Source: a virus. From it: DNA of 64,000 nt. The notes under the pieces are model-generated. The model worked only from the letters and a program-made list of their open reading frames with translations. It searched no databases and was not told the origin of the DNA. Position numbers and translations under genes: made by a program. Where the stretch lies: positions 1 to 64,000 of the IMG/VR virus record IMGVR_UViG_3300042896_000283. One strand, 5' to 3'. Positions within the stretch are counted from its first letter, which is position 1, and every line of letters begins with the position of its first letter. Below are positions 1 to 7,830 of the stretch, one piece after another.

Positions 1-647
1 TCAATAATAAGTCTTCTTGGCTTTGTACCTGCAATAGCTTCTTCATTATTACCACCATCTAAGTTACGAATAAGGATCTGAGAAAAGGGGATTCTCTCTC
101 CTGCTTTTGTCTTGATCCCTAATGTAACTTGGTTTTTCCAGTTGTCTTCTACTCTCTGCCATCTCCAGGCTTCTGGTAAGAAGTTTAATCCTTTGTCAAT
201 CTTATCTGTGATAAGCTTTATATCGGGAGCATTTAATCCTGCTATAATGTTCTGGGAATTCTCATCAAACGTTGCCCCATGACCTATATAGGAACTCTCA
301 ATTACTGACTTAGCTAAACGACGAATACCTAATATTACTAGGCCTTTCTTTTCGTTATGTGCTCTATCTATTTCATTTGTTATAATCCACTCATTATCAC
401 GTAGATATGGATTAGCATATTTCTGTGATATTCTACCACGTTCATCTATCATATCCACCTCTGTATTCCAGAAGTTTAAATGCCAATATAAGAAAGGATT
501 GATATACACTCCTCCCATTGTACAACCATCAATACATATTTGTTTATGGAAAGCGTAGAATGCTTTATATTCATCTGAGTCTTTTGAGGGAACTCTCTTC
601 TGATTTATAAACCAATCCTTATAATCAATACTTACTAGACCATCCAT
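1..647 (-). CDS. terL: Terminase large subunit, N-terminal part (runs off left edge)
   Basis: The frame is open from an ATG at 647 to base 1, about 215 codons, so the C-terminal nuclease half lies outside the window. Residues about 107-114 read GIRRLAKS, the arginine-rich Walker A variant typical of terminase ATPases, followed by a conserved SSYIGHGATF-type segment. The enzyme would drive ATP-dependent DNA packaging at the portal. The start overlaps the upstream stop (TAATG), which suggests coupling to the small protein before it. The call rests on motif and architecture. The gene leads the leftward late block. Confidence 0.8.
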   Translation of the reverse strand, partial: MDGLVSIDYKDWFINQKRVPSKDSDEYKAFYAFHKQICIDGCTMGGVYINPFLYWHLNFWNTEVDMIDERGRISQKYANPYLRDNEWIITNEIDRAHNEKKGLVILGIRRLAKSVIESSYIGHGATFDENSQNIIAGLNAPDIKLITDKIDKGLNFLPEAWRWQRVEDNWKNQVTLGIKTKAGERIPFSQILIRNLDGGNNEEAIAGTKPRRLII

Positions 648-979
648 TATTTTCTACCATTTAAGAAATCTTCTGCCATACTACCAAGTTCAACACCACC
701 TCTCACTGGCACTTTTTTAGCTTCTTCTTTCTCACGAAGTTTCTCAACTTGTTCAAGCAGAGCTAAATAGTTCTTCATTGTTTCTTGTACAAACTTTCCT
801 TGAGCTTCAATAGATGCAATCACCATAGGCATAGCACCACCAGCTTTGGTTTCTTTCCATTTGATTCTATCCTCTAATGTATGTAAAGGATTTAAATCAA
901 CGTATTGTTTCCAGCTTGATAATTGTTCTTCAGCCCAATCAAGTTCTGTATTTATGTATGTAGTTTTCTTTATTGCCAT
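647..979 (-). CDS. Small protein upstream of TerL, possible small terminase
   Basis: A 110-residue soluble protein, predicted mainly helical, with a Lys/Glu-rich segment around residues 80-92. It sits directly before terL with a TAATG overlap. That position is typical for a small terminase subunit, but I see no diagnostic helix-turn-helix, so the role is inferred from context only. Confidence 0.6.
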   Translation of the reverse strand: MAIKKTTYINTELDWAEEQLSSWKQYVDLNPLHTLEDRIKWKETKAGGAMPMVIASIEAQGKFVQETMKNYLALLEQVEKLREKEEAKKVPVRGGVELGSMAEDFLNGRK

Positions 980-989
980 TATGTAGTTT

Positions 990-1262
990 TTAGTCTTCCT
1001 CCTCTTCGAATAATGTTCTCTCCAAATTCATGCCATCTTTTATAATGGCTTCTATTTCTTTATCATCATGATCAACATCCATATCAAGACTTGTCTCGTA
1101 TTTCTTCAATGATAATAAAAGTTCTTTATCAGACACTCCCCATAATTCACTGCCATCAATGGCTGTAGAAATATGTCTTCCCATATTATATGAGGAATGT
1201 GCTTTATGTAATCGTTCTAATGTTTGTATAATTTGACGATAGTAGTTTAGTTGTTTTGTCAT
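990..1262 (-). CDS. Hypothetical acidic protein
   Basis: Ninety residues with a strongly acidic C-terminus (LFEEEED). No domain recognised. It overlaps the previous gene by four bases (ATGA) and lies 10 bases before the next, so it is part of the leftward operon. Confidence 0.65.
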   Translation of the reverse strand: MTKQLNYYRQIIQTLERLHKAHSSYNMGRHISTAIDGSELWGVSDKELLLSLKKYETSLDMDVDHDDKEIEAIIKDGMNLERTLFEEEED

Positions 1263-1522
1263 AGTAAATCGTTTATATCATCTTCAGATAGAGGTGATGT
1301 ACTAGATGTGTTATCATCGTTATATTGCTCATCTTCAAAGTCTTCATCATCCCTATTAGTAGACATATAATCAGGTTTGATTGTAATTTTAATTGTGTCT
1401 TTTAAATCATTTCCTTCTGCATTCTCTTCACCTGATATATCTATATAATCAGCACCACTCTCATAGAGATCTTGTAAGATTTGTATAAGAGACTCTAATG
1501 GTATTTTACGTAGACTCAACAT
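1259..1522 (-). CDS. Hypothetical protein with GADYID motif
   Basis: Eighty-seven residues. The N-terminal half (IPLESLIQILQDLYESGADY) is a compact helix followed by IDISG, a pattern I associate with small phage proteins of unknown role. The C-terminal half is acidic and low-complexity (Asp, Glu, Ser). It overlaps the genes on both sides. Confidence 0.65.
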   Translation of the reverse strand: MLSLRKIPLESLIQILQDLYESGADYIDISGEENAEGNDLKDTIKITIKPDYMSTNRDDEDFEDEQYNDDNTSSTSPLSEDDINDLL

Positions 1523-1778
1523 CTTCTGTCGGTATTGCTGTGGCTCCCCATTTCTTTAATGGACATTCACATGTTAGACATTTAGTTTTTGCAGAAAGTG
1601 TACATCCACAATTGTGGCAATGTACATCCAGTCTTATTGTTGTATGCTTAGAAGAATGTTCTTCGCATGCTTCACATATAGCAAGTCTTTCATTGCTGAC
1701 ATGTTCTATAAAAGCTTTTGTTCTTTCTTCAGGTAGAAGATGATTCTTCCATCCTTCTATAACTTGGTTTATTTTCAT
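1506..1778 (-). CDS. Zinc-ribbon protein
   Basis: About 90 residues starting at MKINQVIEG. A longer frame back to 1859 exists, but it would overlap the endonuclease gene and its extra residues look like read-through. Four CxxC-like pairs (CEAC, CHNC-GC, CLTC) and CPLKKW near the end define a zinc-ribbon family seen in phages. Function unknown; DNA or RNA binding is possible. Confidence 0.65.
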   Translation of the reverse strand: MKINQVIEGWKNHLLPEERTKAFIEHVSNERLAICEACEEHSSKHTTIRLDVHCHNCGCTLSAKTKCLTCECPLKKWGATAIPTEDVEST

Positions 1779-1782
1779 AATA

Positions 1783-2361
1783 CTATTTATATCTAACATT
1801 AAACTTTTTACTTTTATTAATACCTCTACAATTTGATGATATATTACTTTGAGATACATTTAAAAACTTTGCAGCTTTTAATGATGATTCAAACTCTTGT
1901 ATTATATTATTACCATCATCTAACAAAAGTACAATTTTTTGTTTAGTTAAACCTAATTTTTTATTATGTTCATTACTTCTAATTACAGTTCTTCCTTTTA
2001 ATGAGTTAGCTATTTTTAATCTAGTTTCTTTTTTAACTTCTCTTCCTAAACAATTTCCTGCAACTGGAGTAGCATTATATCCACTGCTATATGAATTATA
2101 TTTATCTATATAATACTGTTCTTGTAAAAGAATGTTATCGTTACTGCATGTTTCTACTATTTCAAAAATAAAACTATCTTCTCCATATTTATTCCAAGCT
2201 CTTTGTAACTTAATTGAATGATGTTTATTCTTTTTAAGATTAGTTATATGACATCTTTTTCGTTTAGTTAATCCATGAATAGATGATCCTATATATACTT
2301 TATCTGTAGATATATTTTTTATCATGTAAATAACTCCCTCATATATCTGTCCTAGGCTCAT
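1783..2361 (-). CDS. GIY-YIG homing endonuclease, free-standing
   Basis: A 192-residue protein. The catalytic module starts with GVIYMIKN and KVYIGSS (the GIY...YIG pair), followed by basic residues and a conserved NKYGEDSF. A NUMOD3-like KETRLKIANSLKG and a NUMOD1-like DNA-recognition segment (SLKAAKFLNVSQSNISS) follow. It lies between the IHF-like gene, which it overlaps by 23 bases, and the zinc-ribbon gene. No intron is apparent around it, so it is a free-standing mobile gene. Confidence 0.88.
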   Translation of the reverse strand: MSLGQIYEGVIYMIKNISTDKVYIGSSIHGLTKRKRCHITNLKKNKHHSIKLQRAWNKYGEDSFIFEIVETCSNDNILLQEQYYIDKYNSYSSGYNATPVAGNCLGREVKKETRLKIANSLKGRTVIRSNEHNKKLGLTKQKIVLLLDDGNNIIQEFESSLKAAKFLNVSQSNISSNCRGINKSKKFNVRYK

Positions 2362-2701
2362 TTATTTTTGGTTTTAATATTTTAATATCATTTAATGCTG
2401 TCTGTATTCTCAATTCTGTAGAATGTCTTTTCTTATCTGTAATAGATGAATCAGCCAATGTATTCTCATAAGCTTGTTTCATCTGTAGCAACTTAGTATA
2501 ATGTACATTAGCTTTCTTTGAATTAAATAAGAACTTTCCAAATCCAGAAATCTCTACACTTTCATTTGTATTAAGAGCATCATTGGCAGAATCAAACTGA
2601 TGTGTAACAACAGCATCAATCACCTTCTCAGATATCACCATGTTAATTGACATCCTCTTTATAATCCACTCCTTCACTGACATCGATAATGGCTTCTTCA
2701 T
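2339..2701 (-). CDS. IHF/HU-like DNA-binding protein
   Basis: 120 residues. Residues about 7-65 match the HU/IHF pattern: a helical N-terminus (SVKEWIIKRMS) then VEISGFGKF, the conserved strand before the DNA-binding arm. The C-terminal extension is basic and helical. Such proteins bend DNA in replication or packaging, and IHF-type genes are recurrent in crAss-like phages. Starts at 2701, 2683 or 2650 are all possible; all overlap the upstream gene. Confidence 0.7.
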   Translation of the reverse strand: MKKPLSMSVKEWIIKRMSINMVISEKVIDAVVTHQFDSANDALNTNESVEISGFGKFLFNSKKANVHYTKLLQMKQAYENTLADSSITDKKRHSTELRIQTALNDIKILKPKINEPRTDI

Positions 2702-3041
2702 GTAATAGTTTTATTTCTAATGTTAAATCCTTTTTGAAATCTATAACGATGATGGGATTCACCTTCACCTTACCATTCTCCTTGATAAATATTCCTATTT
2801 TCTTAAGTTTACTAATGATGTTATTAATAGAAGGAGATGTACTATTGTATGTTCTGCAGAATTCTTCTCTAACATTAGCATATGTAATGTTCCCTTTAAT
2901 AGCTGTAAAGGATATCAACTGTATCTCTCTTTCTGTAAGATGAAGATTGTTTATAGCTGATAGTACACTATAATACTTCTCAGCTAATTGAATGTCTGTA
3001 GAAACATCCTTCTTCAGTTTTTGTATAATCATTGGTTTCAT
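2643..3041 (-). CDS. Winged-helix regulator-like protein
   Basis: 132 residues. LTEREIQLISFTAIKG, then ANVREEFCRTYN and SINNIISKLKKIGIF, look like a helix-turn-helix with a recognition helix and a wing (KENGKVKVNP). It is first after a clear promoter, so it could regulate the late block or act in packaging. A start at the second Met (MIIQKLKK) is also possible. Confidence 0.55.
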   Translation of the reverse strand: MKPMIIQKLKKDVSTDIQLAEKYYSVLSAINNLHLTEREIQLISFTAIKGNITYANVREEFCRTYNSTSPSINNIISKLKKIGIFIKENGKVKVNPIIVIDFKKDLTLEIKLLHEEAIIDVSEGVDYKEDVN

Positions 3042-3066
3042 AATGTAGTTTTATCTAATCATATGA

Positions 3067-3074
3067 CAAAGATA
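3067..3074 (-). promoter_or_regulatory. Bacteroidota promoter -7 box
   Basis: On the minus strand the box reads TATCTTTG, matching TAnnTTTG, 26 bases before the start at 3041. No TTTG is seen at the usual -33 spacing, so the promoter may be weak or helped by an activator. Confidence 0.55.
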
Positions 3075-3190
3075 TACAATAAATACATACAATGTATATT
3101 TTTTTATTTTGCAATGCTATATTATGAAGTTTTTCTATATAGCGGTATTAGATAACCTCGCCCAACCACCACCCCAAATGTACAGAGTAT

Positions 3191-3796
3191 TTACAACATA
3201 CACAAGTACTTTTTATCAATATATTTTCTACATTTTTTAAAGTACTCATTATCAGAAGGTTTATGATAAAATTTATTATTCTTTAAACTGTTCTCTTCTT
3301 TAGTTAATAACTGTAAATTATGTAATGAGCAACTTATACTAATAGGTGTATCTTTTATAAACCATGACAACGGAATACAATGATCTATATCATATCCTTT
3401 AGGTATTATTGGAAACTTATCATTGAATTCTTTCTTAGTAAATCCTAATTCTTTATATAACTCTATAGAATCACTATTATGTAATCTCTTTAAACAGCTT
3501 CTGAAAAATGATCTTGCTCTCTTTTCTGGTGTAGCATTTCTAAGTCTACTCTTTTCTTTTAGACAAAATGTACACATTCCACTTAATCCATCAGAACTTC
3601 TTCCTGTATCTTTTTTAAAAGCATCACTAGTCTTTATAGTTTTACATTTATAACACTTATATAGTTTAGCATCTTCACAAGAAATACATTTCTGTTTATA
3701 CTTATTAAATTCTGATTTTGGTTTTACTACTTCACATACCGCACATGGTCTTTGTATAGCATAATTTTTTTTCTGTTCAGCACTTATGTAACTCAT
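3191..3796 (-). CDS. HNH endonuclease with zinc fingers
   Basis: 201 residues. Several CxxC pairs (CAVC, CISC, CYKC, CTFC) form treble-clef type fingers in the first 90 residues. The C-terminal part holds YDIDHCIPLSWF, then HNLQLLTKEENSLKNN, the H-N-H pattern. It is probably a selfish endonuclease. It has its own promoter and lies at the start of the leftward block. Confidence 0.8.
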   Translation of the reverse strand: MSYISAEQKKNYAIQRPCAVCEVVKPKSEFNKYKQKCISCEDAKLYKCYKCKTIKTSDAFKKDTGRSSDGLSGMCTFCLKEKSRLRNATPEKRARSFFRSCLKRLHNSDSIELYKELGFTKKEFNDKFPIIPKGYDIDHCIPLSWFIKDTPISISCSLHNLQLLTKEENSLKNNKFYHKPSDNEYFKKCRKYIDKKYLCML

Positions 3797-3819
3797 AATA
3801 TTTTATATTTTATACACCC

Positions 3820-3852
3820 CAAAGGTATAACATATTTCGCTTAGCCACCAAA
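3820..3852 (-). promoter_or_regulatory. Bacteroidota promoter for the leftward HNH gene
   Basis: On the minus strand, TTTG (3852-3849) is followed after 21 bases by TACCTTTG (3827-3820). Both boxes fit the TTTG-N19-21-TAnnTTTG form. The start codon lies 24 bases downstream. Confidence 0.65.
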
Positions 3853-3884
3853 TTTTTTTTAAATTTTTTTTTCAAAATTTAGAT

Positions 3885-4082
3885 ATGGTCTATATGTGTG
3901 CTGATAGAGACCTATCCATATCCAAGACCCCCATAACAATTTGCAAGTTGGGGGTATCCCCCATCAATCTAAGGGTTGTTGCAAGTCCTAAGAAGTTTGC
4001 AACTGGTACCTGTGCTAACCACAGGAAGTGTCAACCAGCTCATTGGGTCAAACAGAGGAAGCCAAAGCTCTGTATTTTTTAA
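3885..4082 (+). CDS. Uncertain small ORF in the divergent control region
   Basis: A 65-codon frame with two early Met codons and several Cys/His residues (CANHRKCQPAH). Its base composition is richer in G and C than neighbouring genes. It overlaps strong alternative hairpins (3928-3962), so the region may instead be an untranslated leader. No family recognised. Confidence 0.3.
   Translation: MVYMCADRDLSISKTPITICKLGVSPINLRVVASPKKFATGTCANHRKCQPAHWVKQRKPKLCIF
3928..3962 (+). promoter_or_regulatory. Possible switch: three mutually exclusive C5/G5/C5 segments
   Basis: CCCCC at 3928-3932, GGGGG at 3950-3954 and CCCCC at 3958-3962 let the G-run pair either with the upstream or the downstream C-run. 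The two C-runs share the context CCCCCAT. The site lies ahead of the first rightward genes, where attenuation would make sense. No known riboswitch is recognised. Confidence 0.35.
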
Positions 4083-4100
4083 TCTTAAAACATAATCATT

Positions 4101-4310
4101 ATGGAATTAATCAACATTAGGTACATCAGAGATACACATGAAGTGATACTCTACTTTAAAGACTATTACATTAGTGCACTTGCAACTTGGCAAACATACA
4201 ATCTCTATTGTGAGTTTCATAACATTGCAATATACCAAGGAGAGTTAATATCAATAGACCTTGATAAAGTGTTAGGTAATACAGACATCAATGAACTAAT
4301 GGCCATTTAA
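4101..4310 (+). CDS. Hypothetical protein, first of the rightward block
   Basis: 69 residues, aromatic-rich, no signal peptide or clear membrane segment and no recognised domain. It is the first credible rightward gene after the divergent region, so early expression is inferred. Confidence 0.55.
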   Translation: MELINIRYIRDTHEVILYFKDYYISALATWQTYNLYCEFHNIAIYQGELISIDLDKVLGNTDINELMAI

Positions 4311-4329
4311 TTGGCTGTTAGTTTTTCTA

Positions 4330-4343
4330 CCTATATATATAGG
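4330..4343. repeat. Perfect 14-bp palindrome
   Basis: CCTATATATATAGG lies 100 bases before the start at 4443, within its untranslated leader. It could be an operator or a 5' mRNA hairpin. No -7 box is visible nearby. Confidence 0.4.
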
Positions 4344-4442
4344 AGAGAAATCTCATCCATACTCAACATAAGTTCATCCATCCCAAAACCTTTTCAACAG
4401 AGAGAGAATATTCTCAAATATTAATTTTAAAACAGAAACATA

Positions 4443-4844
4443 ATGAAAAATTACGTAATTAACAATGGTGCTTTTACAGCAAACGGAAACTTTAGTGGAT
4501 ACACAGCTCTTGGTGTTAGAGTTCACTTACACAAACGTCAAATGGAATCTTTAGAATGGACAACTAATGCAGACATTAAATTCCCATTCTTTTGCATTGC
4601 AGAGACTAAACAAATTGGTTCTCTTAATGCAGACGGTAGTGCAGTGGTAGACGCTAATGGTGTTGAAATCAAATCAGAGAGATTAACTGCTTTGAGTGCT
4701 TTCAAAACTAAAGCTGAAATTACACAAGCTCATGCTGATAGCTCATTGCTTGACGTGGAAATAGCACAAGCTATCCAAACACAAGCTAAAGCATCAGGCT
4801 TAAGTGAGATTGCATTGAGTGCTCTTGCTAACGCATCATTCTAA
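4443..4844 (+). CDS. Hypothetical 133-residue protein, monocistronic
   Basis: No family recognised. The N-terminal half is Gly/Asn/Thr-rich, with a central LNADGSAVVDANGVEI turn; the C-terminal half is Ala-rich and helical. It has a long untranslated leader and its own strong terminator (4856-4887), which suggests abundant independent expression early in infection. Confidence 0.65.
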   Translation: MKNYVINNGAFTANGNFSGYTALGVRVHLHKRQMESLEWTTNADIKFPFFCIAETKQIGSLNADGSAVVDANGVEIKSERLTALSAFKTKAEITQAHADSSLLDVEIAQAIQTQAKASGLSEIALSALANASF

Positions 4845-4855
4845 AAGACAATACA

Positions 4856-4887
4856 GAGAGGCTATTCATAACGAATAGCTTCTCTTT
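4856..4887 (+). terminator. Intrinsic terminator
   Basis: A 12-bp stem (4856-4867 with 4873-4884, one G-U pair) with a five-base loop ends in CTTT, 12 bases after the stop of the 133-residue gene. Confidence 0.75.
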
Positions 4888-4907
4888 ATTAATAACTCAC
4901 ATTATAT

Positions 4908-4937
4908 ATAAGGGTGGGTTTTATAAATAAGGGTGGG
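4908..4937 (+). repeat. Direct repeat ATAAGGGTGGG, two copies
   Basis: Copies at 4908-4918 and 4927-4937 are spaced 19 bases apart in the noncoding interval 4888-5097. The interval holds no other supported feature. A protein-binding role is possible but unproven. Confidence 0.4.
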
Positions 4938-5097
4938 CTTGATAAAAACTCTACATATATATAAGAAAAAAGTTTTTTTCTCCCTCGTAAAAAGTTTTTG
5001 TTGAGTGTTAAAACATAGCAGTGGAGACATAGAACATATAATAAAGCATAAATCATAAGACAATAAATCAATAAACATAACCAATATATATAGCATT

Positions 5098-5247
5098 ATG
5101 AACTACTTATGTAAAGATAAAGAAACAGGAAACTTATTTGTTATAACTAAATGGTCTAAAGACTTTAGTAAATATATAGAAAGTAAATCTTGTATATCAT
5201 TAGGAACTAAATCTTTCTATGTATTACAGGAAATAGAAGTTAGATAA
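5098..5247 (+). CDS. Hypothetical small protein (49 aa)
   Basis: Starts MNYLCKDKETG and ends VLQEIEVR. Lys-rich and soluble. Supported by an uninterrupted frame that fills the space up to a terminator at 5256. No family recognised. Confidence 0.5.
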   Translation: MNYLCKDKETGNLFVITKWSKDFSKYIESKSCISLGTKSFYVLQEIEVR

Positions 5248-5255
5248 TAATTATA

Positions 5256-5276
5256 GGCTCTTCTACGGGCCCTTTT
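5256..5276 (+). terminator. Short intrinsic terminator
   Basis: GGCTC (5256-5260) pairs with GGGCC (5267-5271) around a six-base loop, followed by CTTTT. It ends the 49-residue gene. Confidence 0.55.
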
Positions 5277-5290
5277 AAATACATTTAATT

Positions 5291-5515
5291 ATGGAAACAA
5301 TTACAATTAGCCTTACGACAGTATTATTTTATATACTGTCTCCTTTAGTTATATACTGTATATTATATTATGGTATCATGACTGATAAACGTGAAAGATA
5401 TGGAGATACAGATGCTGAAATAGTGTTTTCATTAATGATGACTATAATGTTATCTATTGCACTCTTTTTTGTAACTTACCACGTACATCGTTATCATTTT
5501 ATATTTACATTATAA
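5291..5515 (+). CDS. Small membrane protein
   Basis: 74 residues with two likely transmembrane helices (about 8-29 and 45-64) separated by a charged loop (TDKRERYGDTDAE). No family recognised. It is followed by a noncoding stretch with small hairpins (5526-5541). Confidence 0.55.
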   Translation: METITISLTTVLFYILSPLVIYCILYYGIMTDKRERYGDTDAEIVFSLMMTIMLSIALFFVTYHVHRYHFIFTL

Positions 5516-5635
5516 TCATTTACAGTCCTAGAACAGTAGGATGTAGTACATATATACCTTCAAATTACAAATGATGGGTCATTTTCAATGAATAACTACA
5601 AATGATTTATATAATAATTTAATCTCCTTAATAAT

Positions 5636-6001
5636 ATGAAAAAAATACAATTAACAGAACCAGTGTTCAAAGCTATTGTTCTTGTGAATAATCAAGAAGA
5701 ATGTAATGTAGCTAAAGATATATGTCTTAAATATTCTCTTCCTGTTTGGAAAGATATTGAGCAAGGATTTAAGTATATGGAATATTATGATGAGCCTACA
5801 TATTTAAAATATCAAAATGATGGTGATAAAGGTTATATAGGTTTTTATGTTGATTGTCTAGATGAGCCTCAAAGTAATTATAATATTGTATCAATAGAAG
5901 AATTTGAAGCATTAGCTGAAGAGCTAAATCCACAAGACTATAATATAGATGATATATTGTCTAAAATGAAAGAATTAAACAATCTCCTTAATAACAAATA
6001 A
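5636..6001 (+). CDS. Hypothetical protein with IxxIL C-terminal tail
   Basis: 121 acidic residues. The C-terminus (YNIDDILSKMKELNNLL) resembles the tails of the proteins at 16067 and 16367. The start codon directly abuts the recurring element TCCTTAATAA(C/T), and a second copy lies at the gene's 3' end ahead of the next start. Function unknown. Confidence 0.65.
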   Translation: MKKIQLTEPVFKAIVLVNNQEECNVAKDICLKYSLPVWKDIEQGFKYMEYYDEPTYLKYQNDGDKGYIGFYVDCLDEPQSNYNIVSIEEFEALAEELNPQDYNIDDILSKMKELNNLLNNK

Positions 6002-6002
6002 A

Positions 6003-6194
6003 ATGAAATCAACAAAAATTATGTTAGCTATAATAGCTACGCTTATTGCTACATGGACTCTTATGAGTCTTATTGGATATTTATTATCTGATATGTCATT
6101 AAAAGAATGTTACACAAATGGTGGAACATTAATATGCATGATGATATTTGGTTGGATACCAAGTGTTATTGTAGGATGTGATCTTGACGATTAA
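6003..6194 (+). CDS. Small membrane protein
   Basis: 63 residues, two likely transmembrane helices (about 6-28 and 41-58), with a Cys/Asn/Gly loop between them. It follows the previous stop by one base and so is co-transcribed. Confidence 0.55.
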   Translation: MKSTKIMLAIIATLIATWTLMSLIGYLLSDMSLKECYTNGGTLICMMIFGWIPSVIVGCDLDD

Positions 6195-6211
6195 CTTAAC
6201 AACTATTAATC

Positions 6212-6418
6212 ATGAAGAAAACAGTAATATTTCATTTTACATATAAAGGAAATGCAAATCAGGGTAATAAAACTCACAGAAAAACATATAACATGTTTAC
6301 AAGTAAGAACAAGATCATTAATGATTTCTTTGATTGGTTAAATAAAGAAGGTAATGATGTTAATAAAGAATTCAACGAACCATGTGCAATTACAAATATT
6401 AAACTTATAGGATTATGA
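6212..6418 (+). CDS. Hypothetical protein (68 aa)
   Basis: A basic N-terminus (MKKTVIFHFTYKGNANQG) suggests a beta strand and loop. Overlaps the next gene by four bases. No family recognised. Confidence 0.55.
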   Translation: MKKTVIFHFTYKGNANQGNKTHRKTYNMFTSKNKIINDFFDWLNKEGNDVNKEFNEPCAITNIKLIGL

Positions 6419-6606
6419 GAACAGAAATCATTGAACAAAGATTACAAACTATCAAGAATGAAATACATGCATTAGATAGTTTAAAAGATGCACATGATGA
6501 TACAAACATACATGTGATTGAAGAGCAACAAGACATATTGTTTCACGAAAGACAACAATTAACAGATTTGTTAGAGAGTTGTTTTGATAATCTTATTGGA
6601 TTATGA
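6415..6606 (+). CDS. Hypothetical coiled-coil protein (63 aa)
   Basis: Almost wholly helical and charged (Glu, Asp, Gln, His), probably a short coiled coil. Linked by ATGA overlaps to both neighbours. Confidence 0.55.
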   Translation: MRTEIIEQRLQTIKNEIHALDSLKDAHDDTNIHVIEEQQDILFHERQQLTDLLESCFDNLIGL

Positions 6607-6722
6607 TAATGCAACTAGAATCATATTACAAAGGAATATCTTTTGGATTTGAATTAGATTTTAAAGAGAAACGTTTAACAATCGCCTTTTTATTTTGGGG
6701 ATTAAATTTTATTAAATCATGA
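6603..6722 (+). CDS. Very small protein (39 aa)
   Basis: Starts MIMQLESYYKG and ends with a hydrophobic FLFWGLNFIKS. It is joined to both neighbours by ATGA overlaps, the best evidence that it is real. Possibly membrane-associated. Confidence 0.5.
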   Translation: MIMQLESYYKGISFGFELDFKEKRLTIAFLFWGLNFIKS

Positions 6723-6949
6723 GAAATTTATTAATAGACAGAATATTAACAATTACATTCACATTAACAATATTATATATTCTAGTGAATATAATTATAA
6801 TTGTCAATAAAGAAATTGATAATAGCAATCAATCAAAACAAGAAAAACCAATATCATATCCAGAAGAAATACAAATCGCTAAAGAAGGAGATACATTAAT
6901 TGTATCTTCTGTTAGTGATAGTATATATATTGGGTTTAAACGCAAGTAA
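6719..6949 (+). CDS. Single-pass membrane protein (76 aa)
   Basis: One hydrophobic helix at about 8-29, then a soluble tail of about 45 residues with a beta-like EGDTLIVSSVSDSIYIGF. No family recognised. Confidence 0.55.
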   Translation: MRNLLIDRILTITFTLTILYILVNIIIIVNKEIDNSNQSKQEKPISYPEEIQIAKEGDTLIVSSVSDSIYIGFKRK

Positions 6950-6954
6950 ATATT

Positions 6955-7311
6955 ATGATACACAAAAGCGTAGAAGTTCCTTTATATCATCAACGACTTC
7001 AAATCATAATATGTGATGATGCAGAGAAAGAAATAGATGAAATAAACAAGAAGTATCCTTCAACCATTAGTAGATTTGAGTTTTCAGGTCACGCAGAAGG
7101 ATATGGTAAGTACAATCTAATAGTACTTAACAAGAAATATTTACAAGATGAATCATATGTTATTGGCACAATAGCGCACGAAGCTTTTCATATTACAAGT
7201 TTCATAATGAAACGTGTAGGAATGAATCCTGATGTTAATAACGATGAAGCTCAAGCATACTTACTGTCTTGGATAGTAGAACAAGTTTACAAACAATTTA
7301 AAAACAAATAA
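6955..7311 (+). CDS. Zinc-metallopeptidase-like protein (AHEAFH)
   Basis: 118 residues. IAHEAFHIT is an HExxH zinc site, and a downstream Glu (DEAQAYLLSW) may be the third ligand, as in small phage metallopeptidases related to the ImmA/SprT folds. Substrate unknown. A paralogue with the same AHEAFH core lies at 37711-38091. Confidence 0.6.
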   Translation: MIHKSVEVPLYHQRLQIIICDDAEKEIDEINKKYPSTISRFEFSGHAEGYGKYNLIVLNKKYLQDESYVIGTIAHEAFHITSFIMKRVGMNPDVNNDEAQAYLLSWIVEQVYKQFKNK

Positions 7312-7315
7312 GATT

Positions 7316-7465
7316 ATGGAAAAAGAAACGAGAGAATTTATTTTTTGGCTAATGGATAATTGCCAATTAATTCAAGATGAAAAAACAGAAGAAAACATCC
7401 TTTGGAGATATGAGGGAGAAGATTATTCTGTAGATGGGTTATTTGAGCAATTTAAAAAGAAATAA
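7316..7465 (+). CDS. Hypothetical acidic protein (49 aa)
   Basis: Starts MEKETREFIFWLMD and ends EQFKKK. The FK(K/N)K terminus recurs in several neighbouring small proteins (6955, 7831, 15051). It is followed by a terminator. Confidence 0.5.
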   Translation: MEKETREFIFWLMDNCQLIQDEKTEENILWRYEGEDYSVDGLFEQFKKK

Positions 7466-7481
7466 GATTATTAAATAACAA

Positions 7482-7505
7482 GGGTGTCGTGAAACACGAC
7501 ATCCC
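7482..7505 (+). terminator. Intrinsic terminator
   Basis: GGGTGTCGTG (7482-7491) pairs with CACGACATCCC (7495-7505) around AAA. A T-rich stretch (TATTTTTAATTT) follows. Confidence 0.75.
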
Positions 7506-7534
7506 TATTTTTAATTTAAAAAAAAATAATAATT

Positions 7535-7780
7535 ATGAAACAAACAGCAGTAGAATATTTAGAAGAACAATTATTTCTTAATCATGAACCAACTTTAAAT
7601 CAAAGAATGGTAATTAAAGAAGCTAAAGAAATGGAAAAGCAACAACAAGGTTATAATGAGAAAGTTGTTGAATTAGTTGCTCTTGAAATGGTTACTTGGT
7701 CAATTGATAAGATTGGTAATATTTCAACTCAAAGTGGGAAAAAGTTTGATGAGGTGTTAAGCAAATATAAAAATAAATAA
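7535..7780 (+). CDS. MKQTAVE-family small protein, copy 1
   Basis: 81 residues starting MKQTAVEYLEEQLF. The first 21 coding bases are identical to those of the gene at 7831. The body is helical and charged, ending KYKNK. Related TAVEWL-type N-termini are common among small proteins of Bacteroidota phages, with no known role. Confidence 0.65.
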   Translation: MKQTAVEYLEEQLFLNHEPTLNQRMVIKEAKEMEKQQQGYNEKVVELVALEMVTWSIDKIGNISTQSGKKFDEVLSKYKNK

Positions 7781-7830
7781 AAAAAACAACAACCAAGAAC
7801 CCGATTGCAAGGTTAAGTGCTACAACAATT

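Noticed and set aside
4889-5096. Leftward frames in the interval with direct repeats
   Set aside because: Low-complexity, opposite to the operon, no start context; probably AT-rich noise.
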